Shown here in pieces: positions 1-7,967 of a stretch of 64,000 bases of DNA. The notes beneath the pieces are model-generated. The model was given only the letters and a program-made list of their open reading frames with translations. It searched no databases and had not been told where the DNA came from. This stretch comes from Georgenia wutianyii (lineage in GTDB: Bacteria > Actinomycetota > Actinomycetes > Actinomycetales > Actinomycetaceae), in contig NZ_CP040899.1 in assembly GCF_006349365.1 (NCBI RefSeq), positions 3,038,001-3,102,000 on the forward strand. The letters are read 5' to 3'. Both the position numbers and the translations under genes were made by a program. Every line of letters starts with the position of its first letter. Within the stretch, counting starts at the first letter, position 1.

Positions 1-125
1 AGGGAACGAGTGTACGCGTCTGCGTGCCCCAGGTCGAACCCGGCACCCCGTGACCCTCGTCGCGCCGCCGGATCGCGGGCTGGACGGACGGTCACGAGAC
101 ATCGTCCCCGTGACACCATAGCGGG

Positions 126-1352
126 GTGACCGAGAACACGAGCACCCCGACCATTCCGTCCCCGCGGCGCGTGTCCGCCAGGCTCGCGGCGATCGCCGAG
201 TCCGCGACCCTCGCCGTGGATGCCAAGGCGAAGGCGCTCAAGGCCGCCGGTCGGCCCGTCATCGGGTTCGGCGCCGGCGAGCCGGACTTCGCCACCCCGC
301 AGTACATCGTCGACGCGGCCGTCGCCGCGGCGCAGGAGCCGGTCAACCACCGCTACTCCCCCGCCAAGGGCCTGCCGGTCCTCCGCGAGGCGATCGCGGC
401 CAAGACGCTGCGCGACTCGGGCTACGAGATCTCCCCCGACCAGGTCCTCGTGACCAACGGTGGCAAGCAGGCGGTCTACGAGGCGTTCGCCGCGATCATC
501 GACCCGGGCGACGAGGTCCTCCTCCCCGCTCCGTACTGGACGACCTACCCCGAGGCCATCGCGCTCGCCGGTGGCAGCGCCGTCGAGGTCTTCGCGGGGA
601 CGGACCAGGACTACCTCGTCACCGTCGAGCAGCTCGAGGCCGCCCGGACCGACCGGACCAAGGCGCTGCTGTTCTGCTCGCCGTCCAACCCGACCGGCGC
701 CGTCTACTCCCCCGAGCAGACCGCAGCCATCGGCCGCTGGGCGCACGCGAACGGCATCTGGGTCGTCACCGACGAGATCTACGAGCACCTCGTCTACGAC
801 GACGCCGAGTTCACCTCGATCCTCAAGGTCGTCCCCGAGCTGGCCGACACGACGATCGTGCTCAACGGCGTCGCCAAGACGTACGCGATGACCGGCTGGC
901 GCGTGGGCTGGCTGGTCGGCCCGGCCGACGTCGTCAAGGCCGCGACGAACCTCCAGTCGCACCTCACGTCCAACGTCTCCAACGTCTCCCAGCGGGCCGC
1001 CCTCGCCGCCGTCGCCGGGGACCTGTCCGCCGTCGAGACGATGCGCGAGGCCTTCGACGAGCGCCGACGCACGATGGTGCGAATGCTCCGCGAGATCGAC
1101 GGTGTCGAGGTCCCGACGCCGCGGGGCGCCTTCTACGCCTACCCGAACGTCGAGGGGCTGCTCGGCCGCACGTTCCGCGGCCGCACGCCCCGGACGTCCG
1201 CCGAGCTCGCCGAGCTCATCCTCGAGGAGGTCGAGGTGGCCGTGGTCCCGGGCGAGGCGTTCGGCCCGAGCGGGTACCTGCGGCTGAGCTACGCGCTCGG
1301 CATGGACGACCTCGTCGAGGGCATCAGCCGAATGCAGGACCTCCTGCGCTGA
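126..1352 (+). CDS. aspC: Class I/II pyridoxal-phosphate aminotransferase (aspartate aminotransferase type)
   Basis: 408 aa, GTG start. Fold-type I PLP aminotransferase, expected to move an amino group between aspartate (or a related amino acid) and 2-oxoglutarate in the cytoplasm. Visible landmarks are GAGEPDF near residue 50, the SPSNPTG motif near 190, the DEIYEHLVY segment and the [15 protein letters not shown] segment that carries the Schiff-base lysine. The length fits the family. In actinobacteria a gene of this kind often sits beside secE/nusG, and the hadAB-rpmG-tRNA block 5 kb away supports that neighbourhood, but secE is not in the window. The exact amino donor cannot be fixed from sequence. 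A hairpin follows 10 nt after the stop. Confidence 0.85.
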   Translation: MTENTSTPTIPSPRRVSARLAAIAESATLAVDAKAKALKAAGRPVIGFGAGEPDFATPQYIVDAAVAAAQEPVNHRYSPAKGLPVLREAIAAKTLRDSGYEISPDQVLVTNGGKQAVYEAFAAIIDPGDEVLLPAPYWTTYPEAIALAGGSAVEVFAGTDQDYLVTVEQLEAARTDRTKALLFCSPSNPTGAVYSPEQTAAIGRWAHANGIWVVTDEIYEHLVYDDAEFTSILKVVPELADTTIVLNGVAKTYAMTGWRVGWLVGPADVVKAATNLQSHLTSNVSNVSQRAALAAVAGDLSAVETMREAFDERRRTMVRMLREIDGVEVPTPRGAFYAYPNVEGLLGRTFRGRTPRTSAELAELILEEVEVAVVPGEAFGPSGYLRLSYALGMDDLVEGISRMQDLLR

Positions 1353-1361
1353 CCCCGTTCT

Positions 1362-1397
1362 GACGGCCCCGGGTGCACATGTGTGCCCGGGGCCGTC
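1362..1397. terminator. Bidirectional hairpin terminator
   Basis: The arms GACGGCCCCGGG and CCCGGGGCCGTC form a 12-bp GC stem with a further TGCACA/TGTGTG pairing inside the loop. It lies between the convergent ends of the aminotransferase (+) and the kinase-like gene (-), so it can serve both. It lacks a clear T tract, as is common in high-GC actinobacteria. Confidence 0.7.
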
Positions 1398-1436
1398 GGC
1401 GTCCTCCCCGGCGGGGAGGGAGTGCGCGGGGAGGGC

Positions 1437-2642
1437 TCAGGCGCCGGCGAGCCAGCGCTCCGCCTCCGCGAGCCGGCCCTCGGCGTCCACCCGCCAGTCG
1501 GGGGCCTCGCGCCGCCGTGCCCCCGCGACGAGGGACAGCACCACGCCGGCGGCCCGTGCGCGCAGCGCGCCGGGGTCCACCCACCGCGAGCACATCTCGG
1601 TCCACGTCGCGAGGACGGCCGGCACCTGCGGGTAGGTCCGGGGCGCGAGGTGCGGCAGCACGCTCACGTGCGCGAGGAGGCACGCGAGGTCGTCCACGCG
1701 GTGGCCGGGCCCGACGGAGTCCACGTCGAGCACCGCGCTCACCCTGTCGGCAGCCATGAGGAGGTTCGCCTCGTAGAGGTCGCCGTGGGTCGGGACCACC
1801 GGCCCCGGGTCGGTGCGGCCCAGCGCCGCGCCGACCCCCGCCGCGAGCCGTTCGATGCGCGCGCGGTGCTCGGGCAGGACGACGCTCGCGGCGTGTCCGT
1901 AGTGGTCGGCACGCTCGGCCCACGCCGCGCGCCGCGGCAGGTCGAGCACGGCCGCGGGCAGCCGGTCCAGGACGGCGACGACGTTCTCGAGGGTCGCCCG
2001 CGCCCGCGCCGTACCCATGCCGCGGGCGAGCTCGGACGCGAGGGAGGCGCCACGCCCCGAGCGGATGACGAGCAGGCCGTCCTCCGCGGCGAGGAGGACC
2101 TCCGGGGCGGGCACCCCGGCCTCGGTGAGCAGCCGGTGCCGGGTGGCGAGGTCGCGCAGCGTCCTGGGCCGCACGACCTTGGCGTAGACCTGCCCGTCGG
2201 CGAGCGCCTCACCGCGCGCACGGACGACGGCGCGTCGCAGCGGACGGTAGGCGAGGAGCTCGACGGCGGGGGGCCGGGCCACGCCCAGCCTCCCGGCCAG
2301 CCCCGCGGGCGAGCACGCGTCCCCGAGGGCGGGCAGCTCCGGGTCGGCCGGGTGGCGCCACACGTGGACCACGCTGCCGCCGCTCTCCAGCCGCACCAGC
2401 CCGTCGCCCGCGGGTGCGGTGACCCGGCCGGTCGTGGCGCACAGGTAGTCGTCCTGCCCCCGCGCGGACACCGTGTAGCCCACGGTCACCCCCGCGCCCG
2501 GCCGGTGGTGCACGGTGTGGACCTCCCACCGGCCGAGCGCCGCACCCTCGGCGGCCAGCGCCGCCTGGAGGATCTCGCGCGCCCCGGGGCCGGTGAGCAG
2601 GGCGACGTCGTCCCGCTCCGCCTGGGTCAGCGCCTCGTCCAT
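1437..2642 (-). CDS. Aminoglycoside phosphotransferase-like (APH/ChoK fold) protein
   Basis: 401 aa with ATG at 2642. The C-terminal half has the APH-family catalytic loop HGDLYEANLL (H-G-D-x4-N, near residue 290) followed by a metal-binding DVDSVG motif. The N-terminal half carries kinase-like sequence (VYAKVVRP, then VIRSGRG). The family phosphorylates small molecules such as aminoglycosides, choline, trehalose or maltose. The substrate cannot be read from sequence, and a dedicated resistance role should not be assumed for a chromosomal housekeeping location. It is divergent from the adenosine deaminase-like gene 72 bp away and stands alone on its strand. Confidence 0.7.
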   Translation of the reverse strand: MDEALTQAERDDVALLTGPGAREILQAALAAEGAALGRWEVHTVHHRPGAGVTVGYTVSARGQDDYLCATTGRVTAPAGDGLVRLESGGSVVHVWRHPADPELPALGDACSPAGLAGRLGVARPPAVELLAYRPLRRAVVRARGEALADGQVYAKVVRPRTLRDLATRHRLLTEAGVPAPEVLLAAEDGLLVIRSGRGASLASELARGMGTARARATLENVVAVLDRLPAAVLDLPRRAAWAERADHYGHAASVVLPEHRARIERLAAGVGAALGRTDPGPVVPTHGDLYEANLLMAADRVSAVLDVDSVGPGHRVDDLACLLAHVSVLPHLAPRTYPQVPAVLATWTEMCSRWVDPGALRARAAGVVLSLVAGARRREAPDWRVDAEGRLAEAERWLAGA

Positions 2643-2714
2643 GGCGCACAGTCCACCACGTCCGCGGCGTGCTGGACCCGTTGTCCGGGGCGTGGTCGTG
2701 GGAGACTCTGCCCC

Positions 2715-3752
2715 GTGCGGGACCTCACGACGTTGCCGAAGACCCACCTGCATCTGCACTTCACCGGCTCGATGCGGCCCGCGACGCTGGCCGAGCTCGC
2801 CGACGAGGCCGGGGTCCGCCTCCCGCCCGCGCTGCTCGACGGCGTCGCGCTCCGGGTACCGGCGAGCGAGCGCGGCTGGTTCCGCTTCCAACGCCTCTAC
2901 GACGCCGCCCGCGCCGTCGTGCGCTCGGAGGCCGCGATGCGCCGCATCGTCCGCGAGGCCGCCGAGGACGACGCCGCCGAGGGCTCGCGCCGCCTGGAGA
3001 TCCAGGTCGACCCGACGTCCTACGCCCCGTTCGTCGGAGGGCTCACCCCGGCGCTGGAGATCGTCCTCGACGAGGCCCGGTCGGCGAGCCGCGCCACCGG
3101 GGTGGAGGTCGCCGTCGTCGTGGCCGCCTCGCGCATGCGCCACCCGCTCGACGCTCGCACGCTGGCCCGGCTGGCGGTGCATCACCAGCCTGACGGCGTC
3201 GTCGGCTTCGGGCTGAGCAACGACGAGCGCCGCGGGGACACGAGCCTGTTCGCCGGAGCCTTCTCGATCGCCCGCCGGGCCGGGCTCGCCAGCCTCCCGC
3301 ACGGCGGGGAGCTGCTCGGCCCGGACCACGTCCGCGACGTCCTCGCCCACCTCGGACCCACGCGGCTGGGCCACGGGGTGCGGCTCGCCGACGACCTGTC
3401 GCTGCTGGAGAAGGTCACCGAGGCCGGCATCACCCTCGAGCTCGCGCCGGCGAGCAACGTCGCCCTCGGCGTCTACCCCACGGCCGCCGACGTCCCGCTG
3501 CGCCGCCTGTTCGAGGCGGGGGCGCAGATCGCCCTCAGCGCCGACGACCCGCTCCTGTTCGTCTCCCGGCTCGCCGACCAGTACCGCATCGCCCGCGAGG
3601 ACCACGGCATGGACGACGCCCAGCTCGCCGAGCTCGCGCGCATGTCGGTCCGGGGCAGCCTCGCCTCCGAGGCGAGCAAGCGGCGCTGGCTCGCGGAGAT
3701 CGACGACTGGCTGGCCGCGCCCGCCGCCCCGCCGTCCGGGCCGACCGTCTAG
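2715..3752 (+). CDS. Adenosine deaminase-family protein
   Basis: 345 aa, GTG at 2715. TIM-barrel metal-dependent deaminase that hydrolyses the amino group of adenosine or a related purine in the cytoplasm. Metal and substrate residues are recognisable: THLHLHFTGS at the N-terminus (HxH), HGGELLG (the usual HAGE motif with A to G), LGHGVR, and SADDPLLF (the usual SxDDP). No RBS is seen. A GAGACT hexamer 7 nt before the start suggests a leaderless message. The 3' end overlaps the stop of murB from the other strand. The substrate is uncertain. Aminodeoxyfutalosine deaminase is unlikely because the window encodes the MenF/D/C/E/B/A route. Confidence 0.78.
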   Translation: MRDLTTLPKTHLHLHFTGSMRPATLAELADEAGVRLPPALLDGVALRVPASERGWFRFQRLYDAARAVVRSEAAMRRIVREAAEDDAAEGSRRLEIQVDPTSYAPFVGGLTPALEIVLDEARSASRATGVEVAVVVAASRMRHPLDARTLARLAVHHQPDGVVGFGLSNDERRGDTSLFAGAFSIARRAGLASLPHGGELLGPDHVRDVLAHLGPTRLGHGVRLADDLSLLEKVTEAGITLELAPASNVALGVYPTAADVPLRRLFEAGAQIALSADDPLLFVSRLADQYRIAREDHGMDDAQLAELARMSVRGSLASEASKRRWLAEIDDWLAAPAAPPSGPTV

Positions 3753-4882
3753 AGGTCCAGGCCGACGACGACCGGCTCGGGCACGAGCGCGATGCCGAAC
3801 CGGTCCCGCACGGCGTCGCGGATGTGCGCGGCGAGCCCGAGGATGTCCGCCGCACTCGCCCGGCCCCTGTTGGTGAGGGCCAGGACGTGCTTGCCCGACA
3901 GTGCGGCCCGCTCGGGGTCGCCGTAGCCCCGCTCGAAGCCCGCGCGGGAGATGAGCCACGCGGCGGAGGTCTTCACCAGCCCCTCGACGGTGCGCGGCTC
4001 GCCCCCGAGGGACGGCCGGGAGCGGTCCTCGACCGGGAAGCGGGGCGCGTCGGCGGGCAGCAGCGTGTCCGCCTGCTCGGTGGTGAGGATCGGGTTGGTG
4101 AAGAAGGAGCCCGCGGACCAGGTGTCGTGGTCGGCGTCGTCCAGGACCATGCCCTTGCCGCGTCGCAGCTCGAGGACCGCCTCGCGGACCCGGGCGGCCG
4201 GGGCGCGCTCGCCGAGCCCCACGCCGAGGGTGCGGGCCAGCTCGGCGTACCGCACCGGGGCGGAGGACGTCCCCAGGGCGAGCTGGAAGCCGACCTCGAG
4301 GACGACGTAGCGGCCCGTGGGTCCCCAGGTGCGTCCGCCTCCGGCGGCCGGGTCGGTGAGCGAGCGCTTGAGCACGCTCGTGCGGTAGCCCAGGCCCAGC
4401 TCCGAGGCGACGAGCGAACGGACGCGACGGGTCAGCCGGTCGTAGACCCGGACGGTCTCGAGGGTGTCGGCGACCTCCTGGCCGTAGGCACCGACGTTCT
4501 GGACGGGCGTGGCGCCGGTGGAGCCCGGGATGCCGGACAGCGCCTCGATCCCCCGCCAGCCCTCCTCGACGGCGGTCGCCACGACCTCGTCCCACGGCTG
4601 GCCGGCGGGCACCGCGACGAACGCACCGGCGCACGCGTACTGCTCACGCCGCTCGATGCCGCGCCGCCGGTCGCGCACGACCACGCCCGGGAAGACGTCG
4701 TCGGAGGCGAGGAGGTTGGAGCCACCGCCCAGGACGAGCAGCGGGGTGCCCTCGTCGTCGGCCGCCTGGACGGCGGCGACGAGGTCGGCCTCGGTGTCGG
4801 TGTCGACGAGCCGGCCGACGGGTCCGCCGACGCGCAGGGTGGTCAGGTCGGCCAGCGTGGGGGTGGTCGCGTTCGGGCTCAC
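3749..4882 (-). CDS. murB: UDP-N-acetylenolpyruvoylglucosamine reductase (UDP-N-acetylmuramate dehydrogenase)
   Basis: 377 aa, GTG at 4882. Second committed step of peptidoglycan precursor synthesis: NADPH-dependent reduction of UDP-GlcNAc-enolpyruvate to UDP-MurNAc on FAD. The N-terminal FAD-binding domain shows LTTLRVGGP and LVLGGGSNLL. IPGSTGATPVQNVGAYG follows at about residues 125-141. The catalytic serine lies in AGSFFTNP. The length is typical of actinobacterial MurB. It ends in a CTAG tetranucleotide that supplies the stop codon of this gene and of the convergent adenosine deaminase-like gene. A TAGATT hexamer 6 nt before the GTG suggests a leaderless transcript. Confidence 0.95.
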   Translation of the reverse strand: MSPNATTPTLADLTTLRVGGPVGRLVDTDTEADLVAAVQAADDEGTPLLVLGGGSNLLASDDVFPGVVVRDRRRGIERREQYACAGAFVAVPAGQPWDEVVATAVEEGWRGIEALSGIPGSTGATPVQNVGAYGQEVADTLETVRVYDRLTRRVRSLVASELGLGYRTSVLKRSLTDPAAGGGRTWGPTGRYVVLEVGFQLALGTSSAPVRYAELARTLGVGLGERAPAARVREAVLELRRGKGMVLDDADHDTWSAGSFFTNPILTTEQADTLLPADAPRFPVEDRSRPSLGGEPRTVEGLVKTSAAWLISRAGFERGYGDPERAALSGKHVLALTNRGRASAADILGLAAHIRDAVRDRFGIALVPEPVVVGLDL

Positions 4883-4888
4883 CCGACC

Positions 4889-4894
4889 AATCTA
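4889..4894 (-). promoter_or_regulatory. -10 element of murB (leaderless promoter)
   Basis: TAGATT on the minus strand, separated by 6 nt from the murB GTG. With this spacing the first transcribed base would be at or next to the start codon. No Shine-Dalgarno sequence is present. Confidence 0.5.
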
Positions 4895-4905
4895 GACGCG
4901 CGCGG

Positions 4906-4932
4906 GTCCCGGCCGCGCTCGGCGGCCGGGAC
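4906..4932 (-). terminator. Hairpin terminator after the MFS gene
   Basis: GTCCCGGCCGC and GCGGCCGGGAC form a perfect 11-bp stem with a 5-nt loop. It lies 12 bp past the stop of the MFS gene and ahead of the murB promoter, so it should end the minus-strand transcript coming from rpmG and hadAB. Confidence 0.7.
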
Positions 4933-4944
4933 GTGCGCGGCACC

Positions 4945-6141
4945 TCACACGCGGGCCGGACGGGTGTCCGCGAGGGGCCGGGCGGCCCCGCTGACGACGA
5001 AGCCGAGGAGGAGCGGGCCGGCGATGGCGAGGAGCGCGTACCGGTAGCCGACGTGCTCGGCGAGCAGTCCGAGCAGCGGCGGTCCGCAGAGGAAGGCGAG
5101 GTAGCCGATCGAGGCGACCACCGACACCCGCATGGCGGCGTGGAGCGGCTCGTCGCCCGCCGCGCTCATCCCGGCCGGGAAGCCGAGCGCCGCCCCCAGG
5201 CCCCAGAGGAACGCCCCGGCGAACGCGAGCCACAGCCACGGGGAGAGGGCGAAGAGGAGCAGGCCGGCGAGCGCGACGAGGGTCGTGGCGCGCAGCACCG
5301 TGACGCGGCCGAAGCGGGCGAGCAGCCGCTCCCCCGCCAGGCGCATGAGCGTCATCGCCACGACGAAGACACCGAAACCGACCGCCCCGACGGCGTCGGA
5401 CGTCTCGAAGCCGTCGACGACGGCGAGGGCGACCCAGTCGTTCGCGGCCCCCTCGGTGAGGGCGAAGGCGAGCACCATGACGCCGACGAGGACGGTGCGG
5501 GGCTCGCGCCACCCCGCCAGCGCCGCGGCGAGCCCTCGGCGGCGGCTGCCCCGCGTGGGTGCCGGGACGTGGGGCAGGAAGCCCCGGGTCGCCACGAGCA
5601 CCCCGAGCACGACGACGACGGCGACGACCGCGAGGTGGACGGTCACCGGGACGCGGAGCAGGGCCGCGACCGCGCCGACCCCGGCTCCCGCGACGGTGCC
5701 GATCGAGAAGCCGGCGTGGAACCGCGGCATGATCTCGCGGGAGATCGCGTGCTCGACGACGCCGCCCTCGACGTTCATCGCCACGTCCCAGCCCGCGATG
5801 CCCACCTGCGCGACGAGCAGCCCGAGCGCGAGCACGGGGACGGACCCCGCGAGGAGCCCGAGGATGACGACGACGAAGCCGCCGGCCGCGACGAGCGACG
5901 AGCCCCGGACGGTCGGGGCGGTCCCCCAGCGCTGCGCGACCGCGCCGGCTGCCGGGAGGGCGAGCAGCGACCCGACGGAGCCGACGAGCAGCAGCAGGCC
6001 CATCTGCCCGGGAGTCAGCCCGAGCGCGTCCCGGACGGCCGGCAGGCGCGAGACCCAGTTGGCGAAGAGGAACCCGTTGAGTGCGAAGACGACGACGACG
6101 GCCACCGCGGCGCGGCGGCCCGCCACTGCGGCGGCGGTCAC
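4945..6141 (-). CDS. Major facilitator superfamily transporter
   Basis: 398 aa with about 12 hydrophobic segments, which fits a single MFS carrier in the cytoplasmic membrane. The GTG start at 6141 shares a GTGA with the stop of the upstream MaoC gene and makes the protein begin VTAAAVAG, just before the first transmembrane helix. A longer upstream reading would only translate the MaoC gene in another frame. MFS-like features include ANWVSRLPAVRDALGL after helix 1 and repeated Ala/Val/Gly helices. The substrate is unknown; the loose resemblance is to drug- or sugar-type exporters. It is translationally coupled to the hadA/hadB-like pair. Confidence 0.8.
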   Translation of the reverse strand: MTAAAVAGRRAAVAVVVVFALNGFLFANWVSRLPAVRDALGLTPGQMGLLLLVGSVGSLLALPAAGAVAQRWGTAPTVRGSSLVAAGGFVVVILGLLAGSVPVLALGLLVAQVGIAGWDVAMNVEGGVVEHAISREIMPRFHAGFSIGTVAGAGVGAVAALLRVPVTVHLAVVAVVVVLGVLVATRGFLPHVPAPTRGSRRRGLAAALAGWREPRTVLVGVMVLAFALTEGAANDWVALAVVDGFETSDAVGAVGFGVFVVAMTLMRLAGERLLARFGRVTVLRATTLVALAGLLLFALSPWLWLAFAGAFLWGLGAALGFPAGMSAAGDEPLHAAMRVSVVASIGYLAFLCGPPLLGLLAEHVGYRYALLAIAGPLLLGFVVSGAARPLADTRPARV

Positions 6142-6548
6142 CGGGTCCGGACCAGCGCCTGGGCCTTGGCGAGCACGGTGACGCCCGCGGCGCGGGCGGT
6201 GAGGTCGACCCGCACGGTCCCGGCCTCGGGGTCGAGGGCTCCGACCTTGCCGGTGACCTCGAGCTCGACCTCGCCCGGGTCCGGAACGACGATCGGCCTG
6301 GTGAAGCGCACGCCGTAGTCCAGGACGGCGCCCGGGTCCCCGGCCCACTCGGTGACGGCGGCCGCGGCCAGGCCCATCGTCGCCATCCCGTGGGCGATGA
6401 CGCCGTCCAGGCCCACCTCGCGGGCGACCCGCTCGTTGTAGTGGATCGGGTTGAAGTCCCCGGAGGCGCCGGCGTAGCGCACGAGCAGCGCCCGGTCGAC
6501 GGTGAAGGTGCGGGTGAACAGCTCGTCCCCGACGACGAGGTCGCTCAT
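6138..6548 (-). CDS. MaoC-type (hotdog fold) dehydratase, HadB-like
   Basis: 136 aa, ATG at 6548 overlapping the stop of the upstream gene by 4 nt. Single hotdog domain with the hydratase signature SGDFNPIHYN (catalytic Asp and His) at about residues 29-38, followed by VIAHGMATMGL. In mycobacteria the gene in this position (HadB) is the catalytic half of a (3R)-hydroxyacyl-ACP dehydratase heterodimer in fatty acid or mycolate elongation. This lineage probably makes no mycolic acids, so the acyl substrate is open. It forms an obvious pair with the upstream FAS1-type dehydratase. Confidence 0.85.
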   Translation of the reverse strand: MSDLVVGDELFTRTFTVDRALLVRYAGASGDFNPIHYNERVAREVGLDGVIAHGMATMGLAAAAVTEWAGDPGAVLDYGVRFTRPIVVPDPGEVELEVTGKVGALDPEAGTVRVDLTARAAGVTVLAKAQALVRTR

Positions 6549-7018
6549 CGGCCCTCCCCCCGCACGGCGAGGGTGGAGCGCACGGTGGCGACCGGGGCGC
6601 CGTCGTCGTCGACGATCTCGGCCCGGGTGCTCACCATCGCGACGCCCGCCCGCTCGGTGACGGCGTCGACGTGGACGGTGGTGCGCAGGAGGTCCCCGGC
6701 GACGATCGGGCGGTGGTGGGTGAAGCGCTCCTCGGCGTGGACCACGCGGGAGAAGTCGATGCCGGACTCGGGGTCGGCGATGTACGCCTGCTCGGCCCGC
6801 TGCGCGACGACGACGGCGAAGGTCGGCGGGGCGACGACGTCGTCGTAGCCGAGCGCGCGGGCGGCGTCCCGGTCGGTGTGGGCGGGGTGCGCCGAGCCGG
6901 TGGCCGCGGCCATCTCGGCGATCTTCACGGCGGACACCTGGTAGGTCTCGGTCGGGGAAAAAGAACGCCCCACGAGCGTCGTGTTGACGCTGGTGGGGCG
7001 GGCTGCGCTGTCGGTCAC
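6545..7018 (-). CDS. FAS1-like MaoC N-terminal dehydratase, HadA-like
   Basis: 157 aa, GTG at 7018. Degenerate hotdog domain of the FAS1-like dehydratase family, the usual stabilising partner of the catalytic MaoC subunit encoded next. Visible segments are SAHPAHTDRDAARALGYDDVVAPPTF and HAEERFTHHRPIVAGD. The gene follows rpmG by 19 bp but also has its own TACGCT hexamer 7 nt before the GTG, so it could be read leaderless as well as from the rpmG message. The order rpmG-hadA-hadB is conserved with Mycobacterium. Confidence 0.82.
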   Translation of the reverse strand: MTDSAARPTSVNTTLVGRSFSPTETYQVSAVKIAEMAAATGSAHPAHTDRDAARALGYDDVVAPPTFAVVVAQRAEQAYIADPESGIDFSRVVHAEERFTHHRPIVAGDLLRTTVHVDAVTERAGVAMVSTRAEIVDDDGAPVATVRSTLAVRGEGR

Positions 7019-7025
7019 GCGGTCA

Positions 7026-7031
7026 AGCGTA
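7026..7031 (-). promoter_or_regulatory. -10 element of the hadA-like gene
   Basis: TACGCT on the minus strand, 7 nt before the GTG at 7018, located in the short gap after rpmG. It fits a leaderless internal promoter. Confidence 0.4.
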
Positions 7032-7037
7032 AGGGCG

Positions 7038-7208
7038 TCAGCGGGTCTCGCGGTGCGTGGTGTGAACGTTGCAGCGCGGGCAGTGCTTCTTCATCTCGAG
7101 CCGGTCGGGGTTGTTCCGCCGGTTCTTCTTCGTGATGTAGTTCCGCTCCTTGCACTGCTCGCAGGCGAGAGTGATCTTCGGGCGAACGTCACTGGACTTG
7201 CTGGCCAC
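7038..7208 (-). CDS. rpmG: 50S ribosomal protein bL33
   Basis: 56 aa. The GTG at 7208 gives [19 protein letters not shown], which matches the normal bL33 N-terminus and has GAGGA about 6 nt upstream. An ATG 18 nt further upstream is in frame but would add residues not usual in the family. Four cysteines as CEQC and CPRC make this a zinc-binding (C+) form. Large-subunit protein that contacts 23S rRNA. It is followed by the hadAB-like pair, as in mycobacteria. Confidence 0.95.
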   Translation of the reverse strand: MASKSSDVRPKITLACEQCKERNYITKKNRRNNPDRLEMKKHCPRCNVHTTHRETR

Positions 7209-7229
7209 GTGTTTCCTCGCGTTCATCGG

Positions 7230-7249
7230 GGCTCCGGGGCCCCGGAGCC
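7230..7249 (-). terminator. Perfect 20-nt palindrome between tRNA-Met and rpmG
   Basis: The palindrome GGCTCCGG-GGCC-CCGGAGCC lies 11 nt downstream of tRNA-Met and 21 nt before the rpmG start. It probably ends or attenuates the tRNA transcript or marks a processing site. There is no T tract. Confidence 0.5.
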
Positions 7250-7260
7250 GTGTCGTTCAG

Positions 7261-7334
7261 TAGCGGGGGCGGGACTCGAACCCGCGACACCACGATTATG
7301 AGCCGTGTGCTCTAACCACCTGAGCTACCCCGCC
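7261..7334 (-). tRNA. tRNA-Met (anticodon CAT)
   Basis: 74 nt cloverleaf. The acceptor GGCGGGG pairs with CCCCGCT (one G-T pair), the D-arm contains AGCTCAGGTGGTTAGAGC, the anticodon loop is CTCATAA, and the T-arm contains GGTTCGAGTCC. CCA is not encoded. The loop sequence does not exclude an Ile2 (modified CAT) identity, but the rpmG/hadAB context matches the mycobacterial metT locus. Confidence 0.9.
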
Positions 7335-7396
7335 ATGATCGTCGACCCATGGCCGGCACGCCATGTTACGTGACGCACGACGTGGACGTCGATCGG

Positions 7397-7469
7397 AGCC
7401 CCGAAAGGGAATCGAACCCTTGACCTTCTCCTTACCATGGAGACGCTCTGCCGACTGAGCTATCGGGGC
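7397..7469 (-). tRNA. tRNA-Thr (anticodon GGT)
   Basis: 73 nt cloverleaf. The acceptor GCCCCGA pairs perfectly with TCGGGGC, the anticodon arm is TCTCC-ATGGTAA-GGAGA with GGT, and the T-arm carries GGTTCGATTCC. CCA is not encoded. Same strand as tRNA-Met with a 62-bp gap, so the two are probably co-transcribed. Confidence 0.93.
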
Positions 7470-7751
7470 AGCGGGGATGAGACTACCTGGCCCGGGGCCG
7501 GAAGACGAAATCGTCGAGACGTGCGCTTCCTCACGTCGGCCCTCAGGCCCGTCAGGACGCGGATAACTCGGCCGTCGGCACCTGTCGGGCGGATGGCCCC
7601 ACTCGGCTCCCGCCGGGTGGCGGGGCTGGTCGGGGGGCCGCCGGCGACGCACCGCTGACGCGTCACGGGCTCCGCCCGGATGCCGGCCGAGCTCCCCAGC
7701 GGGCAGCCGCCGCCCCCTTGGACCGACGGGGCGCGGGGGCCTGGTACGACA
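7470..7751. other. Intergenic gap between tRNA-Thr and tRNA-Tyr
   Basis: About 280 bp with no convincing gene. It must hold the promoter of the tRNA-Thr/Met/rpmG transcript; TAGTCT on the minus strand near 7480 is a possible -10 without a good -35. Apart from GC-rich inverted stretches nothing else is recognised. Confidence 0.4.
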
Positions 7752-7781
7752 ACAGCCCGGGCCCCTGAGGGCCCGGGCTGT
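7752..7781 (-). terminator. Hairpin terminator of tRNA-Tyr
   Basis: Perfect 13-bp stem ACAGCCCGGGCCC / GGGCCCGGGCTGT with a 4-nt CTGA loop, starting 6 nt after the 3' end of tRNA-Tyr. Confidence 0.8.
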
Positions 7782-7786
7782 GCACG

Positions 7787-7868
7787 TGGCGGGTGCAGGA
7801 TTCGAACCTGCGAAGCATTCCGCGGCTGATTTACAGTCAGCTCCCTTTGGCCGCTCGGGCAACCCGCC
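7787..7868 (-). tRNA. tRNA-Tyr (anticodon GTA)
   Basis: 82 nt type II tRNA with a long variable arm. The acceptor GGCGGGT pairs with ACCCGCC, the anticodon arm is CTGACTGTAAATCAG, and the T-arm contains GGTTCGAATCC. CCA is not encoded. Divergent from yajQ. Confidence 0.93.
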
Positions 7869-7967
7869 TTGGTCCGCGAAGGACCGAGTGGAAGAATAGC
7901 AAGCCGTAGCGGGTGCTCCTAACCGGGCGCCGCGTGATCCCCCTCGCACCGACCCTAGGAGACCGCG

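Noticed and set aside
1437..4634. A single 1065-aa minus-strand protein
   Set aside because: It is the kinase-like gene plus antisense of the adenosine deaminase-like gene and murB in a shadow frame. High GC leaves such frames open throughout the window.
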